Both the position numbers and the translations under genes were made by a program. From assembly GCA_035772405.1 (NCBI GenBank), contig JAYKKM010000082.1, positions 372,001 through 436,000 of the forward strand: a DNA stretch of 64,000 bases, in the 5' to 3' direction. The stretch is from Chrysogorgia sp. JL179-B06 (lineage: Eukaryota > Cnidaria > Anthozoa > Scleralcyonacea > Chrysogorgiidae). Of the stretch, positions 52,181-62,715 are shown piece by piece. Within the stretch, counting starts at the first letter, position 1. The number at the start of each line of letters is the position of its first letter. The notes under the pieces were generated by a model that did no database searches, was not told the origin of the DNA, and saw only the letters and a program-made list of their open reading frames with translations.

Positions 52181-52371
52181 TGTAGTGTTATGCTTTTAAA
52201 AGTACTTTATTCACGATAACAAGTTATAACTATAACACAAGCTCGTACAACGTAAAAGCAACGTACAAAACAATATGGCGTCCGCCCTCGATACCATACT
52301 CCAAAAGGAGGTTTGTCCCGATAGTTAATGGCCAATGCAGTTCGACTGTCTCGACACAACAACATACAACA
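52181..52371 (-). repeat. Gypsy-2 5' LTR
   Basis: 191 bp; its minus-strand end ACA is followed immediately by the gag ATG at 52180. Confidence 0.95.
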
Positions 52372-52740
52372 ATCACCGTAATATTTATTTATTCCAGTGC
52401 TTTCCTTGCAACACTTCCATGTTTCATCGCGTGTGTTTACCCAGCGAAGCAACATCCGGTCTTTCGCGCTTGCTTATTGGCTGACGGTTCTGAACTGGCC
52501 AATCACACTAAAGCACTTGTGGCATAGCAACACGAAATGGCGGATCTAAATTCGGAGGGTTTTTATTTCAATTTGTACAACTTTGTCGCTTGGGGAGCAG
52601 TGGATTCTGATAAACGAAGTTCTTATCTTTTGATTTAAGCAAAAATTACTTAGTTCCATGAGGGGTGCAACGGAATTGCGTCTTTTCGATTCTCATCCTA
52701 CGGCCTATAGTGGCTTAGAAAACAAAGTAAGGTAAGAGCA
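52372..52740. repeat. Repeat unit copy B, middle piece
   Basis: Continuation of 47880 after Gypsy-2. It is the reverse complement of about 39525-39970 in copy A, with CCAATCACAC (CCAAT box) and AATGGCGGATC. The TAAGTAAT minisatellite of copy A is replaced by a different short sequence at about 52655-52690. Confidence 0.85.
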
Positions 52741-52904
52741 CACAATCCAGATCTTGTTTATGTCTGCAGCCATGCTTTTAGGTAAGGTATGCTGGAAAAT
52801 GCGGAAACTCTTTATCCTTTGTATTGCTCACTCTACATGGATTCGATGCTTTGCAATTCTTCTAGTTTTTGTTTCATCCTCCTCTGAAAACTGTTTCTGG
52901 TCAT

Positions 52905-53400
52905 TTAAAAAGGGTGGTAAATTTAAAGAAACTGATCGAGCACAACGCTGGACCTTGTCAATTTCAACAAGCAAAAAAAGTATTAAGAAATACTTGCCAG
53001 CACAACTACGCAATCCTGACAGATCAACCATTCATACATGTCACTGAAGCCGAATGATTTACTGTGCAGCAATCCATGCGCTTACTCACCCGCTAATGTC
53101 CAGAAAGGCCCTTCGTCAAGAACGTTTTTATTCGAAGAATAGTCTCTCCATGAATCACTCTGAAGTGATTTTCTCGCTTATTTCGGCTGCGATTTCACTG
53201 CCTTTGGTGCAGAATGTGGTTCATACCCTCACAATCCTAATGAGAACTGTAAAATTCTCTTTGGTGGAAGAAAATATTATTTAAAAAGCCAGCAATTATT
53301 TCAAGCAAAATGCTCACTTCGTGGCAGCCATTTCCTCTGAAAGTGAAAGTATCCCACAACTACCATGATGCATTGCTATAGTGGGAATTGCCTATTCCAA
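52905..53400. repeat. Repeat unit copy B, right piece with conserved small ORF
   Basis: Reverse complement of 36690-37165. The plus-strand ORF 53054-53284 (RFYSKNSLSMNHSEVIF; TLTILMRTVKFSLVEENII) matches the minus-strand ORF 36988-36803 with few changes. Similarity fades just past TTGACAAGGTC at both copies, which marks the junction where copy B lacks the YqaJ-bearing middle (about 37166-39520). Confidence 0.8.
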
Positions 53401-53825
53401 GTTTAAAGTCTCTAGGCAAATACATATTAAATTATAAATAGTGTCACGTGTGTGACATGTCATTTTCATTATATTTAGCTAGACCTTTTAAAAGCACAGG
53501 GTGTTAAAATAAAAAAATTTAAAAAGGCTTAAATTCATAAATCATCTTTAAACTTAAATGCTTTATTCATTTGGTGATGACAACTTCTGTACTTAATAAA
53601 AAAATTAAATCAAAAGAAATTCCTGATAAACTCAAAATCTACTAAAAATAGCATATACTTTGATGAAAAGCTGATTTTTTCTGGAGAATCACCTTTTTCT
53701 TAAAGTTAAAGTCCATATTAATAAACTAGGATATATGTATCTTTAAGTAAAATCAATAAACAGTTTGTGTAAGTGATATGAAAATGTTTCGACTTAGGCT
53801 CTCTTTAGAGAGAATCGCCCTACAA
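53401..53825. other. Non-coding stretch
   Basis: AT-rich, with no supported feature apart from GTGTCACGTGTGTGACATG at 53442-53460, a near-palindrome echoed at 36590-36612. Confidence 0.45.
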
Positions 53826-54155
53826 CATTCACTGAGACCGGTTGAAGTTCAGCAAAATAGTGCAACATCTACCAACACCGGTTTCAAATTTGGCACGATG
53901 GTTTCACATCTGCCAAGACCAGTTTGACATTAGGAAAATCAATAGTACAGCATTCAGTGAGATTTGAGAACGGTTCAAGTTCAGCAAAATAGTGCAACAT
54001 CTACCAAGACCGGAATCAAATTTGGCACCATAGTTTCACCATCTGCCGAGACCGGTTTCACCTTAGCAAAATTAATAGTGCAGCATTCACTGAGACAGTT
54101 GAAGTTTGGCGAAATAGTCCAACATCCACTCCGGTTGCGACCTGTGAGAAGGGTC
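53826..54155. repeat. Minisatellite, units of about 125-133 bp, 2.5 copies
   Basis: Units start CATTCACTGAGAC (53826), CATTCAGTGAGAT (53951) and CATTCACTGAGAC (54084). Each contains GTTCAGCAAAATAGTGCAAC and TCTGCCRAGACC-type phrases, themselves made of shorter GACCGGTTT-like subrepeats. Confidence 0.88.
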
Positions 54156-54403
54156 TGGGAACAAATCTAACACTCACATGGCAAGGGCTTAAGCCCCTTT
54201 TTACACAAGCAAATTTTCTTTAACAAATCTTCCTTGTCAAAGATATTTTGCCCGTGTGGATGATGCATTTGTGACAAATAAATTTGTTTAAAAGCTGCCG
54301 TGTCAGCTTTTTTACGTCAAAGGAAATTTGACAAATTGTAAAATTTGGCCGTCTGGAAGGCCGTCAAAGGATTTGAGACAAAATGGCGGCAGTGCAAGGA
54401 CTA

Positions 54404-55256
54404 CATGCGGCTAAAAGCTGACCTGCTCCAGACTAAAAATAGCAACACCGCAATTACGTCATTAGGATTATGATAGCATGATACACGCTATCTGTCAAGT
54501 TGTAATCCCTAAGGGCATAATATTTAATAATATTTTGAGATCCCTAATCTGAATCATGTGAAGCATGTTTTCATTCTATTGCGACATTACGTCATTCCGA
54601 TAAATAATATATGGTTTATAGATAGATAGATTATAATCTTTATTTAAACACAGTAAAAATCATCAGTACTAGACAAATCCCAAACCTGCAGTTAAAAACT
54701 AAACCGTTTAAAAACATCTATAATACCCACGAGTTGAAACAACGTGCTCGTTGTCTTACTTAAAGATGTTTTTTTCCGCGGTTCACATTTTAATTAACTC
54801 TTTGTGATTTCACATGACCAACTTTCCTGCGGCATAATTTACGACAACAGTAACTCTGATAACAGTAACTCTTACAAATAATCAATTCACATTTGTTCTA
54901 CAGAAGAGATAGTTACTGAATCAAATGAGTAATAAAACGTGTTGTGCTGCATAAGCAGTGTAGAAATACAAATCAAATATCTAAAAAGGTTGGTGTACTA
55001 TCGAAATAGCGTGTAAGTAGTCCAATGTTTCGAGCGAAGCGCCGAAGGCCCTTTCACTCTCTGACGAAGGCCTTCGCTCGAAATGTTAGTTACACGCTAT
55101 TTTGGCAGTACACCAACCTTGTTAGACTTGATTCAGTTTACATGTCGGCGTGAAGATATCGTATTGCATATTTGCATCATGTGTAACATGAGCCCCGTTG
55201 CGCTTCAGCAGTGTGGCTATTTTTAGTCTGGAGCAGGTCAGCTTTTAGCCGCATGC
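54404..55256. mobile_element. 853-bp TIR element inserted in the Harbinger Myb exon
   Basis: About 40-bp inverted ends beginning CATGCGGCTAAAAGCTGACC are flanked by CAAGGACTA (54395-54403) and CAAGGAGTA (55257-55265), a 9-bp duplication with one mismatch. This suggests a MULE-type or hAT-like element. Precise removal with one duplication copy restores MAAVQG-VKMQIQW. The interior includes an ATAGATAGATAG-type repeat (54618-54635) and a nested hairpin (54987-55131). No ORF. Confidence 0.8.
54987..55131. repeat. Nested hairpin with CGAAGGCC/GACGAAGG core
   Basis: AAGGTTGGTGTACT...AATAGCGTGTAA pairs with TTACACGCTATT...AGTACACCAACCTT. The loop side reads CTGACGAAGGCCTTCGCTCGAAATG, with CTGACGA and CGAAA spaced as in hammerhead-like motifs of retroelements. 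Stem II is weak, so no ribozyme is claimed. Confidence 0.75.
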
Positions 55257-56436
55257 CAAGGAGTAAAGATGCAAATTCAATGGTCAGACAACAGTATTTC
55301 TATGCTTCTTGAAGCACTAAAGGCTCGAGAAAGTTTATGGAATTCTAAAAGTTACAAATAGAAATACAGAGATAGAAATGATAATGAATGAGATGAAAGG
55401 TATACAGAGATAGAAATGTAAAAAATAGTATGAAGAAATATTATCGATTCTGCAAGACGATATGCCTGGCATTGATTTTCCTGCTCTTAAAGGTGAGCAT
55501 GTACTGTGCAATTTAACTTGAATAAATGGTTTATAAAGTTACAAGTGTCTTCAGGTTCTTTATTACGAAAGTATTTTAGATAAAAAAATTATGTATAATA
55601 TCATATTTGAAGGAATTGCAATTGTTTATATTGATATGATTTGGCGAGGCATTGCATCCTGAACACACATCATTGCAGGGTTTTTTATACTATATGGGGC
55701 AGCTAAAGGCTACATTATCAAGTTGCAGGATTTTTTTAATGTTATTTTTTCGTCAAAAATTTCATGCATTAATGCATGTCATATTTATATATATTTATGT
55801 GGATGAATAAATTTAATTTTGCCTGTCACTCATGCTCATTATAACAATGATTTAGTACTGCTTATATAATTTATACCACACTATCCATAGCCTGTAATTT
55901 TTTAACTTTTGCAGGTAAGATTCAAGGACTACAAACTACCTTTCACGAGGAAGGAAAATTAAAGAAGCAAACACTGGTTCTGGGTCATCTGAAATCTATG
56001 TTCTTAAATGGAAGTTCTTTGATGAGTGTTTGTTCCTGGAAGATGTTGTGGTTCTTAATAGACACATGCACCAACTTGTTATCAGACTTGCCAAATGACA
56101 AAGATGATATTTTAGAAAAGGAGCTAAATTCCGTTGAAACGGAAATCACAGGTGAAATCACCACTGAAGCTGCAGGTAGCCATCCAAAAAAAAGAAGAAA
56201 ATCGATGGATTGAGCAGTCAGCAAGTGCTTGGCAACCAATTGGCAAATCAAAATGATGAGGATGAATGGGGCATTGGAAAATATATCGTCAATTCAATCG
56301 AGCCATTAACAACCCAGACTGGCAACAACGTGTGAAGTTTGCTATACAGACAACATTTTTCAAGTTACTGAAAAAGCAAGACAGCCACAAACTGTCTCAC
56401 AAGTACATATACCTGTTGTTAGCACTTCACAAGTAA

Positions 56437-57030
56437 TTGACCATATTTTACATTAGTTTACCTACTGTAAATGACTGATGGCATTTTATAAAAAGATGTT
56501 TGAGTTTATCTGTGGAACACATTTTCTTTCTACTATATTTGAGGACTGATGTTAAGAACTTATCATTAATTAGAGAATGGTCACGTGTGCTCTACTCTAT
56601 GGGATATAGAGTCCCTCGAATTAGATAGGCCAACTCGGGCCCTTTGTGGCCTTCTATCTAATGCTCGGGACTCTATATCCGATAGAGCACATGTGACCAT
56701 TCTCTAACCCATACTTATTGGAAGGTGCATTGTTCAGTTAATGTTTAAATGTTAAGTTTATATTGTATAACATTGTTAATGTTAATAAAAAGATGTGAGG
56801 CAGGAAAATTTTATTATAGTTAATGTGTGATGTGTCAATATAGGAAATAGTTATCACACATATATAAAGACTACCTCCAAAGTACAATACACAATCTTTA
56901 TGCAAGTGAACAAACAAAAAACAGGTGTAAAATAAGGTCACAGTGTTCTTGTTAAGGGACCATGCTCCTACAATATGAAAATTAATGCAATGATAATCAA
57001 TCCCATCTATGTATGCTTCTGTTCATTCTG
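56437..57030. other. Space between the convergent Harbinger genes
   Basis: Contains the hairpin MITE at 56569-56706 and otherwise AT-rich non-coding sequence. Confidence 0.5.
56569..56706. repeat. Hairpin MITE with TA flanks
   Basis: GAGAATGGTCACGTGTGCTC pairs with GAGCACATGTGACCATTCTC; inside, GATATAGAGTCCC pairs with GGGACTCTATATC. TA lies on each side. Confidence 0.85.
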
Positions 57031-58558
57031 TCATTGTCCACTGAAATAAAACAGCACCTTGGAAAAGTAATCGTTTAGATCATCACGAATATCCCTGGCC
57101 TGTAGGGTAGATGGTCTGTTGCTTGGATGACTACTTATGCTGTTGGTAGCATTATCAAATTCCATTCTCCATGCCCCTGGTACCAAATTCCAAAATTCAT
57201 CCTCAGTATCCAAAATTCCGGCAGGTGGATAGTTTACATCTTGCTTGCTTATCAAAAAATTATGTAAAGATATGCATGCATGAACAACCTCTATAACATT
57301 CTCAACATCTAACTCTAAAGTTCTCAACAGCACTCTAAATCTTGCACATAAAATGCCAAACGCATTTTCAACAATCCTTCTAGCTCGTGACAGTCTATAG
57401 TTAAACACGTTTTCATCCCCATATGCTGATCTGTGGGGGTATGGCTTCATCAAATTTGAATCTAAATCAAAAGCTTCATCCCCTAATAGATAATAAGGGA
57501 TATTAGTTGGCCTTTGCCCCAATTTGGATGATGATGGAAAGATGTCAGATTTGCAGATACTTGTGAGAAAACCGTGTTTAAAGATTCCTGAATCTGACAT
57601 GCTTCCAGGTGCACCAAGCTCAAATGATATGAACTTTGCATTTGCATCAGTAATGGCCAGTAAAACAATACTTCTTATAATTGAAGTATTCCGAACCAGT
57701 GTTTGACTTTGGAGGTGCCTTAATGTTAATGTGCTTGCCATCAATTGCACCAACTGCATGAGGAAACTGCCATTTATTAGAAAATTCGTCAGCTAACTCT
57801 TTCCACTGAGAAGATGTTGTAGGAGGCTCTAAAATATCATCTTTCAGTACATTATAAATTGCTTTGCAAACAGCTGGCACAATTATTGAGATGGCTGAGA
57901 TTGACATTCTGAATGAGTATGACAGGTCCTTGTAACACAATCTTTCGTGCACTAAAATGGCATCTCCCATGTTTGTATCTTTCTTCATAAGGATTTATTT
58001 TACCTTATTAAATAACTCGTCATACAATGAAGGTTCCATCCTAAGACAAATAGAAACATGAAAGGTCAATATATGCAAGAGGTAAATTATCAGGGCAATC
58101 CATACTATTTTACGGCTACAATAATTACTGGCCTTAGTATACTTGTTTCTTTTTAACAAATTTTCATGTGCTCAAAACAACAATTTTTTTGTCCACATGG
58201 ATGATGGTCAAATATTTCATACTCAGAGATAAAGAGATTCAGTTCCCCAAATTCCACATTATTAATTGCATTACTTTCCTTTTCTTTATAAAGGTAGATT
58301 ATTTATCCGGTCCAAACGTTAAAAAGTTGGTTATATATATACTCACCGAAAAAGATTTCTGAAATTTTGGGCATCATTATTTCTTAATTCTGCGAATAAA
58401 TTCACTGCAAGACCTTGCGCCTCCCTTCTTTCTTGGGTTGCCCAAGGTCTCACCCACCATCTACGCTCTTTCCTTTGTTTTGTTAGAACAGCTCTTTGCA
58501 TTAAAATAAATATTGCTAGCCCACAAGTCAATCGTTTCTTCACCTTCAACGGAGCCAT
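57031..58558 (-). pseudogene. PIF/Harbinger DDE transposase (HARBI1-like)
   Basis: Exon 1 (58558-58347) reads MAPLKVKKRLTCGLAIF, RRWWVRPWATQERREAQG and NNDAQNFRNLFR, ending at a GTGAGT donor. Exon 2 (58040-57031) begins MEPSLYDELFNKVK after a CTTAG acceptor and soon meets a stop. It then runs KKDTNMGDAILVHERLCY, helical SISAISIIVPAVCKAIYNVL, HAVGAIDGKHINI (first Asp) and, after a one-base shift near 57655, VLLAITDANAKFISFELG, YYLLGDEAFDL (second Asp), RARRIVENAFGILCARF (Glu), ending LFYFSGQ. DDE residues are present. The copy is inactivated by one stop and one frameshift. HARBI1-like enzymes cut and paste with a 3-bp TWA target preference. Confidence 0.88.
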
Positions 58559-58659
58559 GTTTTTATTAATATCAAAATTGTATATTACAAGAAGCATTGC
58601 ATATATTTACACATTACCACTGATCATTAGGTATCGAAGTAGCACAATATGGCAAATTG

Positions 58660-59795
58660 TCAAAACATATTTGTTGACCCACCACATAGGCATGTCGGTG
58701 CACATACGGTGCAAAGGGGCAAACCAACGTCGACGGTGCACAGATCACCGAATGACATGATGTCATAGTCATCCACGTAGAGGCTGTTCAACCAGGAGAA
58801 AAGAGGAACCACGACGACGAGGAAGGCGAAGAAAGTGCACGCAAAAGAAAGAAAGGCAAAAGAAAACGGAAAGGCGACTGACGGGAATGACAGGTAACAG
58901 GGAATGCAAACAATACAGAAAAAAAAAGGAAAATCTAAACAATCCCACACACTCACGCATAAGTTTAGTAAAATAAGCCAACGTCTACCAAGTTATAATA
59001 CGACAAATGAACAGAGTATTTCAAGGAAAAATGAACAGAGTATTTCCAATAAATCATGGCTACAAATCTAACATACACACCTAAATAATATCTCGTTTTT
59101 ATCTGACCGCTTTAGTTCTGTATACACATTATATAGTAAAAGTTATTATAAAGTTGCATTTTTCACAACTGGTCCCGGTTTGGTCTTAAAATATTATGTA
59201 TTCCAACACTCGAAATTTTCCTTCACCATAAATCCTTTCAACATGTAGTTTAATCGAGTGAAATGCCAAATATTACCCATTATATAGTAGTTTGGTTCTA
59301 CGAATGGTGTTAAGAGTTTTTCTCTTTTTCATTTGGACGAGGCTTTTGCTACAAATTTAAGAGCCTACATCTACAATTTGATACCAACGTTACGATGTCG
59401 CATGGATGTCCAAACGAGAAATGGAAACATGGTTTTAAAATATGTTACTTCATATGTTTCCAAGTGGAAAGACACTTACAACAATGATGACTTGTATTCA
59501 CCACATAGAACGCGCTACCAAGCGGCATATAAGAGAGATGGAACGTTGTGAACCAGAGATGTGGATGCAACTTACCTCCATGAAATGTTCTTGGACGAAC
59601 AGCTGAACAAAAGAGTATGTTGTTCCCATCAGCAAGCATTAGACACAAACAAAGTTCATGAGAAATACACGAAAAGACCCAATGCTATGGAACATATGTC
59701 GTTCCTACAATGGCTAAGGCATGTCCATCACACTAAAGCCGATCCCGTTCCGTACAAAGCAGGAAATACGTTAGTTTCGGTAAAAATGGTATCGA
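58660..59795 (+). pseudogene. Helitron-like replicase fragment, copy 1 (Y2-like region)
   Basis: An acidic/basic linker (about 58770-58880; TTTRKAKKVHAKERK) and then 59333 onward DEAFATNLRAYIYNLIPTLR, CRMDVQTRNGNMVLKYVTSY, VSKWKDTYNNDDLYSPH, a shift, and NAMEHMSFLQWLRHVHH with PVPYKAGNTLVSVKMV. The pair of tyrosines in KYVTSYVSKW resembles the Y2 motif of Helitron Rep proteins. The text ends abruptly near 59795, where the N-terminal part of a second copy starts. Assignment is by motif resemblance and memory of large cnidarian Helitron-like proteins. Confidence 0.5.
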
Positions 59796-61690
59796 ACGTC
59801 ATTTTTGTAAAGCCTGTTCTAATTATAAACATGGCAACAAGGGCATGCTCGCAGCAATCAGCCGACCTATTCTGCATCAAAAGGGAATGCCATCTGATCA
59901 CAGGACACATCGACATTGCCACCAAGCGAGAAGAGCTTCAGTTGCAATGGATGTCTAGAGTAGACGTGGAAGTTGCAGAAAAAAATGATTTTGTTCAACG
60001 TAACATCAATAAAATCCAACATATTATGCCGAAAAGTTCTATCTCAAACCCAAAATATATCTAGTGATTTGGAATTTTGGATAAAACTAGTTCCTGCACA
60101 TACTGCGCTTTCTGTTCTGTTCCTAAGGTCATACTAATCATCCCATCAATAGACACGAAACTGCATGTTATTGCTTGCAAAACCGATACATCATCCCTTT
60201 GTTTTACCTAATTCCTGATTGTCTCAAAACTCTTACTTTTGCTGAAATTTGTGTTCTTTGTACGTTAAATTTCCATTACGGTGATTATAAACTAATGCAG
60301 CTCGGCTATCAACAGAAAAATGGCATGTGTCACATAACTTGGAAAGACAGATATGTTGAGGCAGGAATTCACACATTAGAAGACGATATTCGTTGCCAGC
60401 TTGCATACAAATGAAGTTCCTACAAACGTTTCGTTGCCAAGTGCCAATGTATCCTTCATTAATAAGCTATTCAGTAATATTGTGGATTATGGCATGATTT
60501 ATTACAATTTCATTACGACTCGTGGATTTTTAAGACAGTGTATCTGGTCCAATCATCCACAAGACGTATGAAATGTTCTCCCGCAAGATCGCTAAATGCG
60601 AAAACATTTTCTGCTGGGTATTGGAAAACCCAACACACAGGCATTTGATTGATGCTGTTATGCAATTTGGGTATCCCAGTGTGTTTGTAACCATCAATCC
60701 ATATACCAATGGATTGAATATGCGCAACGACTAACCGGTCGTGGACCAACTGAACTTGCCGGTTTTGAAACCATCCATATTGCCCACATGCTTGAGCAAA
60801 TAGTGTGGGGTTATGTGGATCCATGCCATACGATGTTGCGTACTTAGTTCAAAAACTTCAGCCTTCTGACCGCGATAGCTTACCATTAAACAATAATCAT
60901 CCTTTTAAATCGTCTCTTAAAGACCAATATTTTTTCCAATATTTACTAATGCATTTTCCCCATCGACAATCTTCCGAACAACAAACGGACGTTCCTCCAC
61001 TAACTTTTTTTTTCTGCTGCTATTACAAAAATGCCAGATTTTTGGAGAGATGATGAACGTGTTAGGGCTTATTTTGAGATGCAGGGTAACAAGGAGTACA
61101 ACGTAAATACTTGAAATGAAAAGCTATATCGCTAATCTGTGGGATACATTTTCGTTGTGGCAAAGGGAAGTTATAACAAACAACCAATTGTTTAACAATT
61201 AATTATGTCCTGTAGGTCCATTTTCGAGCAAGTGATAGATAATGCCATGCATACTCGTGATGTTATTACAATAATAATGATAACAATTACTTTGCAATGT
61301 CTGAGGATGACGACGACGATGATACTGCTGAACATGACGTTCCCATAATAGAACAAGAAGAATTGGACATTGGTGTAAATAACGATTGGAGAAAATTTAT
61401 ATTGCGGAAAATCGCAAATAATGAAACGAACAATTGAAAAGTGCATTGAACAAAAAGTCGCAATATTTTAGTTGTAGCACCAACTGGAATATTGGCGGCC
61501 CGTTTCAAAAAATTATTCAGAGAACACATACATACAGATACTGTACAGCGCTTTTACATACCCTGTTGGCAACGAACGACCAAAAGTAAATTGGATGATA
61601 AGTACATATGATATAGTTATTATCGACGAAATATCTATGATATGTAAAACAATATTTGAATGAAACCCTAACCCTTGCTGGAGAGTTCAA
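59796..61690 (+). pseudogene. Helitron-like replicase-helicase, copy 2 with internal deletion
   Basis: The N-terminal zinc-like part reads ERHFCKACSNYKHGNKGM, then MQLGYQQKNGMCHITWKDRY and VEAGIHTLEDDIR. The Helitron_like_N region follows at 60520-60830 (SRKIAKCENIFCWVLENP; YPSVFVTINPYTN; RLTGRGPTELAGFETIHIAH, MLEQIVWGYV). Near 60860 it reads YLVQKLQPSDRDSLPLN and jumps to FFQYLLMHFPHRQSSEQQ, skipping the section that copy 1 carries. DFWRDDERVRAYFEMQGNKE follows. A Pif1-like helicase comes at about 61440-61680 (APTGILAARFKKLF, then IDEISMICKTIFE: Walker A and B). Many frame changes; inactive. Whether this is a Helitron or another helicase-bearing element needs profile search. Confidence 0.55.
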
Positions 61691-61934
61691 AGTATACTAG
61701 ATGATACAAGCATTTCAAACTAAACCGTCAACACAGAATCGTTGACCCTGTCTATGAACAATTTCTCAAACATATACGCCACTGGCCGCCATCTCAAACG
61801 CTAATTGATACAATACAACAAGGCCAAATTGTGTGTCCAAATTCGGAACCGTCAGATGACGATATTCGGGAAGTTATTTTAAATAATACCGAGGACGAGC
61901 TTCAGGACGCATTAATAGTGTAGTTGTCGCAGCT

Positions 61935-62075
61935 AACCTATAGGCTTCTATAGGCAATTCGAACATTTTCTATAGGCGACCTATGATGAAACCTATTAGC
62001 CTATAGACGCCTATAGGTGCCTATAGGCTTCTATAGGCAATTCGAACATTGCCTATAGGCGCCTATAGACTTTTT
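61935..62075. repeat. CTATAGGC palindrome cluster
   Basis: About eleven copies of TATAGG/CCTATA in 140 bp, including two copies of CCTATAGGCTTCTATAGGCA followed by ATTCGAACATT (61938 and 62019). Each CCTATAGG is a palindrome. Confidence 0.85.
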
Positions 62076-62079
62076 CTGT

Positions 62080-62700
62080 AAGGGTGTTTTAACAACAGGA
62101 ACCACTAGCAGTTACACAATTTGACAATGACAAGGTTGGTGCAAATGTATATAAAAATATGAGGGTCATAAAATAAAAATAAAGAATTTTCTATAGTTAA
62201 ATGGTCAGGAAGTGTTAGTCTATTTAATGGAAAATGTTACTATTTTTCTTCATCTTCCTGACCAAAAAATAATGAATGTTTACCCTGTAACCTACATGAA
62301 AAACGATATCAATTTTACCTGCTATCCATTCATGCCATCTTACTCACCATGCTAAAGTCTCAAGGACAAACATTAAATAAAGTTATTCTTCGGTTTGATA
62401 GCGATAAAATTTCAGAAGGACTAGGTTATGTTGCACTGTCAAGAATAAGACGTCGCTCAGACCTCATTGTCGTCATGCCAATAAAAGAGGTGCGCGTAAA
62501 TCCAGTGATCAGAAGATTTTGAATATTATACATCGGCGCTTGTTTTGAAATGCAGGGCAATAACTAGTATTAGGTAAATACATTAGGTGTTGTAAAAAGG
62601 CAATATTTATTTACACTTACCGTACGGGCTCTCATCAGGCGGTTGTCGACACGAGCGCGCAATGCATCGTTAACGTGGCTTTGACCAATCAGGTGTTAGA
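62080..62700. other. Non-coding stretch, possible promoter at its right end
   Basis: Mostly featureless. From about 62640 it is CpG-richer with GACCAATCAG (CCAAT box) just upstream of an ATG in AAATGGCGGAAC (62716), suggesting a promoter for the gene that follows. Confidence 0.45.
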
Positions 62701-62715
62701 AGTATATTTCCCAAA

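Larger units (their letters stand above)
47881..52371 (-). mobile_element. Gypsy-2 LTR retrotransposon with identical LTRs and 5-bp TSD
   Basis: LTRs 47881-48071 and 52181-52371 (191 bp each, identical by eye) are flanked by ATCAC (47876-47880, 52372-52376). The minus-strand gag ATG (52180) is the first base after the 5' LTR and overlaps the primer site TGGCGACGAG (52170-52179), which fits tRNA-Ser. A polypurine tract GGTAGGGAGAGA lies at 48072-48083. There are two long ORFs; a short deletion in RT separates them. The protein features match the same K02A2.6/Mag-type group as Gypsy-1 but the sequences are clearly different. It is very young and has one visible disabling lesion. Confidence 0.95.
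54383..56436 (+). pseudogene. Harbinger Myb/MADF-like DNA-binding protein, split by an insertion
   Basis: ATG 54383 opens MAAVQG, broken by an 853-bp element, and resumes at 55263 as VKMQIQWSDNSISMLLEALK, RESLWNSKSYK and, with shifts, LSILQDDMPGIDFPALK, to a GTGAGC donor (55493). Exon 2 (from 55915) reads KIQGLQTTFHEE, and after a shift KEANTGSGSSEIYVLKWKFF, DECLFLEDVVVLN. A further frame gives HPKKRRKSMD and a tail NEDEWGIGKYIVNSI-like, then NNPDWQQRVKFAIQTTFFKL to a stop at 56434. W-spaced helices followed by KWKFF...FL fit a MADF/trihelix fold. In Harbinger elements this partner helps the transposase bind DNA and enter the nucleus. Confidence 0.68.
54383..58558. mobile_element. PIF/Harbinger element (Myb-like gene + and transposase -)
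   Basis: A plus-strand Myb/MADF-like gene (54383-56436) converges on a minus-strand DDE transposase (58558-57031). This two-gene content is typical of PIF/Harbinger. The left end may lie near 54190, where GGGCTTAAGCCCC is followed by ACAAGCAAATTTT- and GACAAAT-rich sequence of the kind often seen in such termini. A matching right terminus was not found, so the outer limits are given by coding sequence only. Both genes have lesions. Confidence 0.75.

Noticed and set aside
36803..53284. Simple local inverted duplication only
   Set aside because: Not fully rejected, but the exact loss of the YqaJ-bearing middle in one copy fits an autonomous/non-autonomous pair at least as well; kept as a finding instead.
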